Positions 47,247 through 57,195 of a DNA stretch of 64,000 nucleotides are shown here, one piece after another. A program made the translations under genes and the position numbers. Numbering within the stretch: position 1 is the stretch's first letter; each line of letters starts with the position of its first letter. Under the pieces are notes generated by a model, which did no database searches, was not told where the DNA came from, and saw only the letters and a program-made list of their open reading frames with translations. The stretch comes from Pestalotiopsis fici W106-1 (lineage: Eukaryota; Ascomycota; Sordariomycetes; Amphisphaeriales; Sporocadaceae): the NCBI RefSeq assembly GCF_000516985.1, contig NW_006917095.1, positions 1,927,077 through 1,991,076 on the forward strand, given 5' to 3'.

Positions 47247-48145
47247 GGCAGCCCGTGTGACGTTTATTGGCCACCCTATGAAATCAAACAGAAATTAAAG
47301 GGAATCACATCCAGAGCGTGAGTCCAAGATATATGATAGCCCCGCTACGGCGATGCTGCCTCGAGAGTTGTGAGGCTGAATGAATGAGCCGACTTTCCAG
47401 ACTTTTGCGGCCCAATCACATGGCGGTCCACTGCCGCAGTGTTTGCAAGCCCTTGTGAAACCATGACACTGTACGGGAACAATCGAGTATAAACAGCACA
47501 GCCTGTAGCTATGAATAAGTCGCACAAACCAAAATCTTAATTAAGACTACACCATAATTACCTACCTAGGCACTGAAGTTGTAGGCATCTCGACCATTTC
47601 CGCAATGGTCTCTCGTGCTCGGCGCCAAATAGTGGTCATGGGCAGACAAGGCTCCACGACTCAAACCAAAAGTTACTTGCCACCGTCGTCACTCGTCGGC
47701 CGTGGCATCTTCTCCCGTACTTAAAATGGTGCTACCAAAGACGACATAGCTGGTACCTTGCCGACTGTGCATATAGACATGGTGAACCGATGCCTTTATA
47801 TATGCATGTGTAGCTTCATGTCGTTCTTGACAAGAGTTTGAGTTTGTTGATTTCCTTAAGGGAGGAAGTCATCGACAGTATCCTGGACTGTGGTGCACAT
47901 GTCGTGGCGCAGAAGGCATATAATTGAGCCAATATCTATCCTAGTAAGTATGTATGTAGAAAAGGAAACTCGCTGTGTGATTTCATAGCCTAGGTACCAT
48001 TATCAAACACAAACTCCTACGACTCCTCCACCTTCAGCCCGGCAAAAGTGATTTTCAAAGTTTGATCATGGCCCCACCCTTCTCCTTCTTCGTCCTTTAC
48101 CTGGTCCCAACGAGGTCACTATCATCCAGAACAGGAAATCTATCC
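47247..48145. other. SNF2 promoter / receptor gene 3' flank
   Basis: No gene is seen. It holds one TAGGTACC string (47991-47998). Confidence 0.5.
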
Positions 48146-51100
48146 CTAACCCTTCAACAATTCTTCGATCAATTGCTTCCCAGCCCCCACTTGCTTTTGC
48201 TTCGTGTCCTCCACAAGCTCATCCCAACTCATCCCCAACCATTGATGAATGGCTTTTGCACCTTTTTCGTCTTGTATTCTCCTGCCTGGCATTAGCACAT
48301 CACTTCCTTCCCTCTGCGGAACAGTATGAGCTTCTTGGTTCAAGTCAGGGTCAGCGCCGTGTAGGAGTAGAAGTCTCATCATCTCAGCCCCCTTGGCAGA
48401 TGCATGCTGAGCAGCGCGATGAAGGGCTGTTATCTTATATTTTCTTCTGTCATTGACATCCGCACCTAAGTCAAGTAGATATGTCGCCAAAAGAATTGAC
48501 AAACCGGAACCTGCAACGTTCTTAAGGGCTTGATTGACACATCGCGGGCCCACAATGGGAAAGATCCGCAGTTTACGCCACATATCGAGCAGCTGCTGGT
48601 CCCCAGCCGGATGCGATGCTGCTGCACTGAGGATGCTGGGATCTATCAGGCGCTTGAGCATATTGTTCAGGGTTTTGTCGTGTTGACGGAAACCTTGAAG
48701 CCATGTGCACCATATCTCAACTCCTTCGCGCCATTCTGTCGAGGCAAGTTGTCTTGTGAGCCATAAGCGTTGCAGTTTGCCATCCTTGCGGGAGTACATT
48801 TTGTCTATGCTGAAGAGATGGATTCCGAATCGAGAACAGAAATGTTCCAAAGCACTAGCATTACGGCCTCTTATTGATGCTGCGATGCATGCGTGTGCCT
48901 CCTTCCGCTCCTCGGCGTCGAGACCCCCGTCATTTATTGGATTTTCCAAAAGCTGGAGCATATTGCCTGAAGCATTGGATGCAGCAAGTAACTGCAATTT
49001 ATGTCGAGTTTCGCCTTCATCTAAGGCGTTTGGAAATAGACCAAGAACTTCCCGGACACGTTCGATTTCATCATGTTTTATCAGATCAGAGAGAATGGTC
49101 TCAACTTCAGCTACACTGAGTTCTTGACCATCAAAGCTCCGTTGTGGGACATATGCTGGAGTGTTTCGGTGAGCTGTCTGCGAATGAAGTCGCCGCATCC
49201 TCTCGGACAAGAAACCGATTTCTTTGTAAACGCAGCCAGGCTCGTCGCATTGTAGAAGAACATCATGTGATTTCTCGTGCTCATACCTGAGGCCACGTGT
49301 TGGAAAGCCGTGGCGCCAGAATTTGCACAATGGAAATTTGCACTTGAAGGGTCGTGGTCCATAATAATACAGGATATCTTCGCAAGTTGTGTGGTCTTCG
49401 GATTTGGAGGACAGAAGACATGCAAGTGCTGAGTTGCATAAGGCGCCATCAATGGATTGACGAATGCGTTGAGATGTGGCTGATATCGAGAGAGGATCAT
49501 TGTGATTCTTCTTGGGGTCTGAGAGGTTCCAAAGATGTACGAATTAGTGGTCAAATCAATCCAAAGAGCCAAAGGCCAATCAAATCGAGCAGTCATCTTA
49601 CCTTGATCCGTCTTGCCTGTGAAGAGAAAAGAAGCCTGGCGAAATTCGAAGGCTTGGAGAAGTAGTGCATACAATAATGGCTGTTTTGCCTTCAACGGTG
49701 CAAATGAATCTTTGAAAGGGTCTCCGTGTCTGAAATGATGTTGTTCCGTGGATGCAAGATGATCAGTTTTCCTGGTATCGAACAATCTTTGGATAGACTG
49801 AATCAACTTGATTGATGGATTGGCTGACCTAAGCATTTGAAAATACTGACAGACCAGATCGAACCACATTATTGAGGAAAAGGAATGGAAGCCGTATTGC
49901 CCTGTTAGAACTTTCTTTGAAATCTCCTCTGGTGTGACATCAGAATCATGATGACTTTGGCATAGATAGTTGATGCAGCACAGCGCCAAACTCAATGTAG
50001 CTTCAGTACTGTCAATCACTCGTGTTCCGAGGTGAGGGCTCACTATGTATCTGTGAAGTAATGAGTCTCTGCTTTTGTGGATGCGACACGAATACCTACT
50101 CTTTTGCAGTGAAGTGCACAAAGTGGATATGGGTATCCACTGTCTCGACAATTGGGCCGAGCATCTTGACGACGTCAAGCACCATTATATTGAAGACTTG
50201 GTCCCTCTTGTCTGGGTTGACCATTAATGCTTGAGTAGCTTCCTCGACACTCATAGGAATTGGGGAGGAGGCTATCCATCCCAAGAGCCGTCGGGCTCGT
50301 TGTGCTTGCTTCTTGTCCTTCTGTTGTCCAAGACGCTGAATGATACGGTAATAACTATACGATAACATGTTAGCTCTCTATCAAATAGTCACAGTTGTTC
50401 GTAATGGGAGACTTGCGCATCATCGAGGTTTTCTGGAAGTACTCCGAACTGTTCCTCCATCTCCGATAGGTCATTCATTGACGAGACCATATCCATCACC
50501 AGTCGAGCGTAAAGAAACATCCCTTTCGCTTGACTTGCCAATGGAGACAAGAGTTCCAAAATGCTCTTCAGAGCGCTTTTGGGCATTTGGCGCTCGCTGA
50601 AAATTTCCTGACTCCGCTGACGGATGTAGCTTTCTATGCTTGCTTCATTGTGGTCTTGAATCGTGATTGTCGTAACAGCGTCTCCCAATCCCCGTACTAT
50701 ATCCGCTTCAGGCCGTGAACTCAAAATGATCCTTGCCTGTACACAAATCTCGGCAATCTTGCCAACTTCTGCAATAAGCCTACCGCGCTCGGCTTCGCTG
50801 ATCTCATCGATGCCATCAATCACAAGGTAGACTGGCCCAGCGCAGTGGATGAGATCCGACAGAAGTTTGCCTGTAGCAGAAAGGTCGCTTCGTAAAGCTT
50901 CACTAGTTGATTCACAAATGATAGTTCTGAGATCTTCGTGTTTTTCGGCCAACTGGAAGATTAGTGAGTGAATGGTTGACAGCGCTGTGGTTTCGGCTTC
51001 TTCGTATGTCAAGAACGCGAAGGCTGTCATGGCCTCTGTCGTTTGTTGAAACCGACTGACAACCGCACTGGAGAGGAATGTCTTGCCTATATTCAGTCAG

Positions 51101-53982
51101 GTTACATTCAACGTCATTTCAACAAGATAGAACCAAAGTAATACGGTCACAAGATCTTCATACCTGCTCCTGGAATCCCTTTTATCCACAAGATTCTGGG
51201 CTCCTGTTCTACGCCGTTGATCCATTTCGAAAAGGTCGTATTGTCAAAGAGCCAATCGGCAGGTCCCTGGCAGCGAAGATCGCGAAGACGGTAGAGCTTG
51301 TTGTCGTATCTACTGGGGCTAAAAGATGTCTTGATTCGGTTGAACTCTTGGCGCGTAGTTGCAAGACGCTGGTCTCTGAAGCTTTCTAATGCCCTGTTCC
51401 GAAACTCTTCTTCTGCTTGGATCTGTACATTGTTTCCCATCAGTCTAGTGTGCCTTTCAACATGACATACGATTTCTTGTATGTGCAACTCGTATCTTGG
51501 CCAAAAGCTTTCAAAGACATGCATCCATTCTGGGCCGACAAATGATTAGTAAATTTTGATACATCAGCTTGATTTGGGAGGCATGATGAGAGTGGTGCTT
51601 ACTGGGATGATTGAAAGGCTTGAGTATCTCAAGATAGATATCTATCAAGTCTTTGAAGAAGAGGAATAGGATCTCCTTCGTCGCAGAACTCTGATCGATT
51701 TCCATAAAGTCTGGCAACCTTTTCCCTACCTCAGCAAAGGCGCCTAAGAGACAGTCAAAAGCGTAATCCAGCGTCTTAGCCCACTGCAGAAGAAGTGCAA
51801 GTGGTCCCCAGATGACTGCCAAAACATTTCGACTTTTCGATACCACATCGCTGATGATGTTTGCAAAACCCTCGAGGCGTTTCAGATAAAGCTGTATCTT
51901 TGACAGGTTGCGGAGCCCACTATTCTGACGTTGCTCCTCTTGGAGACTGTCAGTGATTGTGTATAAATCACTCACCGAAGTCACCTCGAGTATCTGAACC
52001 CAAAGGTCGGGCTTCGGGAGTTTCTTCTCGAATGTGCGTGCGGCTAATTCGAATTGAGACGCAAGGTGATTGTCGACAACGGATGGACCATCAGCCAATT
52101 CGACTTCACGGATTGCATCACTTTGGTCTTGGGCGTTTTGGCTGTGGCCTATTTCAGTGCTCTTGGTCTCCTGCTGCCATTGGAAATCAGCCGACCGACG
52201 GAGAGAGCCCGGTAGTAAGTCCCATAGGCTGTTGATGCTTCGTACTAGGGGTTTATTGCCAGATCCATCGGTCCTGATATCCCTCTGCGATCTTTCCATC
52301 ATTCGGAGTATATTTTTCAGGATATCCATAGACATTTCTATTTGCTCTAATCCATAGGCGGAAACAATGTCATTGTGTTGGGAAAGCGTGTTGCCCCATA
52401 TCTTGAATCGTGTCTGTGCGTATCGAAGACCCTCAAGATGGCGCTGGGCTTGAGGATGAAGCTGCTCTTCTAACTTGTAGGTTTCTTGAAAGGTGTCTAG
52501 GATGGTCGAGAAGTACTTTCGTATGCTTAAATTAGACAAGCGCTGATGTAGAGTGTCCATGCTGGGCCTGTTTCGCGGTTCACGTTGGAGAGAATCAGTC
52601 GAAATCTCAAGCAGCTGGCGAGGCATCACCGAATCGGGTTGGTCGCGAATTAGGTCCTCTATCCACTGGCGGACCTCTTGCTTGAGGTCACCTTCAGGCT
52701 GATAGAAGACGGAATCCTTCCATTGAGGAAGCCTTGCAGGCATCAATCGCTTGGCGCGGAATTCTTCAACCCCCGACGGCCCCTTCAACATGTAGGTGAC
52801 GACATCGATGAGAAGACAACCAAAGGCCCAAACGTCAATTGCTCGGCCCACTGTGTTTGGGTTTTCTTCCACGTCGGTGCACTCGGGCGCAATATAATCA
52901 CCACATGTTGCCTTGTATCCAGTGTTGGAATGTACATTCTCCGGCTTCACTTTCCCCAGTCCGAAGTCGGCCAGAAGAAAGGTATCGGGCCCGACCAGGA
53001 CATTTGGCGGACGTAGGTCATGATGATAGCCAGTGGCCTTCAAGTCAATGCCGTGCTTAACATCAGTGAGATGGAAATTGTGTGTTGTGGACAAGGCCGA
53101 TGCAAGTCCCGCGAGCGACGAGTAGAAGGTGCAGTCCCATTTGAAGTCTCCATAGCGTACTTGCGCGCTCAGAAATTTCCAAAGGTCCAAGTCAATGTAG
53201 TGGAATAGTAAGTAATTATCCTCTAGGTACGTGTAGGAGCCCAGAAAAGGAATGATGTTGGGGTGCTCCAACCGATTCAGGAGTCGCAGGCAACTCTTCT
53301 CTCTCTCAAGCCATTCTGTTGCTCCGCCACTGTTGAGCTTTTTGAGTGCTACTTGTACCGTGCCAGTCTGATGACACAAGGTCAGCCGACGCCGAAGACA
53401 ACAAGTTTAGATCATGTCAGACTTCAAAGTACTTGCCTTTGCATCCATGAAATCTTGCTGAGACGCCAAAATATTGACTTTCTTGACCTCACCGAATGCG
53501 CCGTTACCAACCGGCTCGACACTAATGAACGGGAGAATGACCCCTTTTTGTATTTCATGATGATGCTCGCACATGGTCTTTGAGAATTCATAAGGACAGA
53601 AAATCCACTGAAAAGTGTCAAATAGAAGATAGCCAACGTGTTTGCCTACAATGCGCTCCGCGTCAACTTCGCTCAGCGGGAGACGGCTATCAAGAAACCT
53701 GTGTTTGCGAAATTCCACAATCTGATCTGGGCATCTGCTATATATGAGCATGGCGAACACTCTTTTGCCCTCATTGTGTATAGTACTCGACAAGCTGATG
53801 CGGTCGTCTATCTTGCAATTCAGGTTCTCGACGGCGCGCTGGATTGTGGTGAAGCTGAATATTTCGTGGAGCTTGTCGTTAGGCAGAAAGGACTGCCCTG
53901 AGGTGGATTTGACGAGGCTGTTCCTTATCTGCGAACAGAGGGCATCAATGTATGATTGAGCTCCACCATCGCTCGGGTCCAT
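48146..53982 (-). CDS. kinase-NACHT-C2H2-ankyrin receptor-like protein (fungal STAND/NLR)
   Basis: Seven exons (53982-53437, 53367-51603, 51529-51164, 51086-50417, 50354-50100, 50050-49602, 49518-48146) give 1807 residues with consistent phase. Residues 1-150 are unrecognised. A protein kinase (about 155-470) has the glycine loop GNGAFGEV, Lys191 in VALKK, HHDLRPPN (Asp299), DFG (316-318) and APE (342-344), so it looks active. A helical DUF7708/Goodbye-like segment (about 665-770, IWGPLALLLQW) follows. NACHT has Walker A GIPGAGKT (888-895) and Walker B LVIDGIDE (981-987). Two C2H2 fingers (C1410/C1415/H1431/H1435 and C1441/C1446/H1462/H1467) and ankyrin repeats (about 1689-1740) end the protein. 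Fungal STAND proteins act in non-self recognition and cell death; the ligand here is unknown. Two introns (53368-53436 and 50355-50416) appear to be GC-AG. The exon model is mine and needs transcripts. Confidence 0.85.
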
Positions 53983-54989
53983 GGTATTTGCTGTGCGACA
54001 GTGGAATTGAGATCATGACGATGGGGGATCGACCCGATGGTTGCAAGTAGAAGGATTCGGCTTTGCGCAATGCAAGTGAAGGAATCCCAGGTCATGGGGA
54101 GGGGAGATCTTGCACCGCCAGTCAGGCGCAGCCAATGACGTCGGGGCGAAGCCTGCAGCTACTCCTCTACCTGCATCACGCACTACAGATTACAGCTGAT
54201 GCCTGAGGATAATTGATGTACTTCTGCGAGAAGCCCCCTTTGCTGTGTACCTACAGAGTACTCAAGGACTGAACAATTCATCTTCCCAAATCCCAGTCAA
54301 GACTTTTTCTCTGTCAGAAGTAGTGCTTGACAGGGACTATGGAAGGACTATTATTTCGTGGCCTTTCCCTTGTTTTTCCCCCCGTCTTTCTTTATTTTCT
54401 TTACCAATAGATCAGACTACTTCGTGACTAAAATTGCATTGATCATTAAATTTGTCGCTTGTTTCGTTAATTGCATAGTACAATGCATTCAATTCTCTTG
54501 TACTGCACAACACACAAGAAGGACTTTTATTGCAATCGCTTTTATTAGAACTTGTTAGCGTGGGTTGGTTGTTAAGGCTTTTTAGTGGGGTGTAGCCCTG
54601 ATAAAATATACTTAGCCCAATATATCATCTTTTGACCACTATAAACGACCATCAACGTACGCACATAACCTTCTTTCAAACTCACTGTTTACACAACTGA
54701 CCTTTTATCCCACCGTGGACGCCCAATGTCTTACCTTTTAGTATATAATGTGTTTTTTTTTTTCGAATGAGCATCTCGAACACTCGAGACTCATGCTGTT
54801 GGGCACCAATCCGATGTATACAATGCCGACCACGATGAAATGCAAAAGGACTCATTTACTTACAAATCAATGACTCACCTTTCAAGAGGCGAATGAAAAC
54901 CCCATATCCGGAGAGGTGCGCATTCTGATACCTTGCGCATAGATGTAGACACTATAAACCTGGATTAGTGCGTGGCACTGGAGAAATTA
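53983..54989. other. receptor promoter and AT-rich spacer
   Basis: Upstream of the receptor gene, CCAAT (54132-54136) overlaps a CRE-like TGACGTCG (54136-54143) about 150 bases before the start. The part from 54350 to 54800 is AT-rich with T runs. No gene is supported. Confidence 0.5.
54132..54143. promoter_or_regulatory. CCAAT box overlapping CRE-like site
   Basis: CCAATGACGTCG is read on the plus strand, 150-161 bases upstream of the receptor ATG. CCAAT and TGACGTCx are common fungal activator sites (HAP complex, bZIP). Function is inferred. Confidence 0.3.
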
Positions 54990-55703
54990 TTATTTCCTTG
55001 CACGATCGACCTCGTATTCATCCTGAAGGTACAGCAGCGCGTGATACAAGGTCCAGATATTGCTGTTGAGGCTGACGTACTTGATCCAGGGCGTGAGGTT
55101 GCCCTCGACGGCGCCGGCAATCTCACGGCCGCCGACGGTCGGGGTCTCACGGGGCGCGGCGGCGGCGGCGGGGTGCTGCCCGTCGCTGCTTCCCTTGGCC
55201 TCGAGGGGCAACACGTCGGCGTGTCCGGCCTGTGCCACGATGGCCAGGATCAGCTTGGCGTAGTGGCGGCTCGAGTTCCAGTGTTTATAGACGCTCGCGT
55301 CGGCTGGGTACTCGAGAGCCGTCCACACGGGGTCTCGCCTGTGCTCGAATACAAGCCGGTACACGGCCTCGAAATCGGGCCTTGGCAGAGTCAGGTCCCG
55401 CACATGGTAGTAATAGATGAACTTTTCGTGAAGCTGCTTGGAGAAGCCTTCTTTCTCGAGGTGCATGAGCAGAACAGAAACCTTCTGCGCACCAATGGCA
55501 CCCTCTCCGAGATCCAACTCCTTGGACAGTCTAAGCCCCACGAATTCACGGGGGCTTCCCCAAATGACCACCGAAACCGCGACAAATTTCACCAATAGTT
55601 GTGTCTTTACGATTCGTTTCTGAGAAAACTCGCGGGGTAGGGAGATTTTCGTTGAAGAAGGCTGAAACCAGCCAAAGACGGACTTTCTTGGAGTAGAAGC
55701 CAT
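54990..55703 (-). CDS. hypothetical protein, orphan
   Basis: A single-exon frame of 237 residues from the ATG at 55703 (MASTPRKSVFGWFQ); the frame extends two codons upstream without another ATG. The chain has mixed composition with regular helical segments (LVKFVAVSVVIWGS; KVSVLLMHLEKEGFSKQLHEKFIYYYH; HYAKLILAIVAQAGH), an Ala/Gly/Pro-rich linker (about 170-195) and a final segment WIKYVSLNSNIWTLYHALLYLQDEYE. No signal peptide is evident. I recognise no family. The GC-rich third positions in the second half, compared with the AT-rich flanks, support coding. Its place between the NACHT receptor and the HET gene makes a link to recognition thinkable but unproven. Confidence 0.5.
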   Translation of the reverse strand: MASTPRKSVFGWFQPSSTKISLPREFSQKRIVKTQLLVKFVAVSVVIWGSPREFVGLRLSKELDLGEGAIGAQKVSVLLMHLEKEGFSKQLHEKFIYYYHVRDLTLPRPDFEAVYRLVFEHRRDPVWTALEYPADASVYKHWNSSRHYAKLILAIVAQAGHADVLPLEAKGSSDGQHPAAAAAPRETPTVGGREIAGAVEGNLTPWIKYVSLNSNIWTLYHALLYLQDEYEVDRARK

Positions 55704-57195
55704 AATCACGTTAATAAATCACAGATTAAGTGTTAATCGAATTTCCGAGGCAAGCGAAGATTGGTGAGCTTTGTGTTTCAAGTCCGATCTGAGTCAGCCT
55801 GTGTCGATCAGACAACCTCACGAGTTGACAAGTTTTATGACTTGATGAGCTGAAGAGTGTATGGGTTTGATGAGCTGAAGAGTGTATGGGTTTGATAAGC
55901 TGAAGAGTGTGTGGGGTTGATGATTTGATTGATGAATTGGTGAGTTTTGAGAAGATATCTTTCGAATCATGGGCGTGTCTTAAATAGAAAATATCTTGGC
56001 CATGGCACTCGTACTCTGGCCGAAAACAATCGCACTTTGTCTTTGTTACAATTTCTCGAAGCCCAATGTGATAACCTGTGATCATCGTAGCTCGATGCTT
56101 CACAAACGCATTGTCACTCATAACAACCACATTGTTTACATGCAGTGTGCTTATGGAGCTCGACCGATTATCCAGATTGTGGCGTATAGAGATCTAATCT
56201 ACATCCGTCACATCACAACCCCGTTTGTGGTGGGTGAACAAGAACCATGCCATGACATAAAGAGCTCACAAAGGATGGTGGCTAGAACTAAACCATATGT
56301 GTACCATGAACTATTCTTTGCTCGTGGGAGGCTCCACCCATGCTGCCTGACAACACCTTTCTCGATGGCATGACAAGAGTTAATTGATATGGGACGTCGG
56401 GGTTACGTGAGATGACATGGAAATTCGTTGGATTTGCTTGACAATTGGTCTCAATACTTTTCAATGGGTCGAGGTATACAACCTTTTACCAGCTGACTAG
56501 ATACCTAGTTGGACGGAACTACGATCAACTTTTGCCCGACAGAGACATGGTGCCCAAGACTGGTTTTTTTTTTTTCATACTTGTTTGGATGCGGTTTTTC
56601 AATCAAAGTGTAGTGTTATCTTATACAAGCCTCATGGAAATGCAGGGACCTCGGGAATTGCGCATAACTCGAGATGTCCACGTAACTATACTCGAGCCCT
56701 CAATTTAAGTCAGTCATACAGAGGCATTCTCAGTTGATCGCATTCACCCCTCGTTCACATGTCATTCATGCTTCCTTTGTAAGAAATTCCTCTTTTGTCA
56801 AGAATACCGCTTTTGTAAAAAGGTATCCAGCTCCTTCCAATAGCATGAAACTGGATACCCAGGTCAAACCAACCCTCGCTTCGACGTCCTATTTATGGCT
56901 AGTAGCCAAGCAGCGCTAAAAAGCCCATGGTGTTAGTAGACGACCACACACTAACCACCACCACCAAAACACCAAAACCACTGCACCCTTGCCCTGTCCC
57001 GCGATCCTACGGCCGCTTACCTGGGTATAGAAAGGAGCCATGAATCCTTCAAAGACTAGGATACCGGATATCGCGCCGATATTGGTTCATATATATTTGT
57101 TTCATAAGTGTTGAGTTGCACTCACTGAACTAATACAATTTTCGATTGTTACAGTCACTGAAAGAAATACGCAGCCGTCGACAGTGTACCTAAGC
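55704..57195. other. spacer between orphan gene and HET gene
   Basis: This includes a 25-bp tandem repeat (separate entry) in the orphan gene's upstream region. The rest is unremarkable, with short frames only. A CA-rich block near 56945-56985 precedes the HET gene by about 200 bases. Confidence 0.5.
55843..55917. repeat. 25-bp minisatellite, three tandem copies
   Basis: Two identical copies of a 25-base unit (55843-55867, 55868-55892), beginning TGATGAGCTGAAGAG, are followed by a third with three or four differences (55893-55917). It lies 140-215 bases upstream of the orphan gene start. The sequence after the third copy (TGATTTGATTGATGAA) looks like decayed repeat. Confidence 0.9.

Noticed and set aside
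53368..53446. Alternative GT donor (GTACTT) for the first receptor intron
   Set aside because: With the CAG acceptor at 53368 it breaks phase. An acceptor further in would keep phase but delete the beta-3 leader before VALKK. The GC donor with its CTGAC branch site is the better model.
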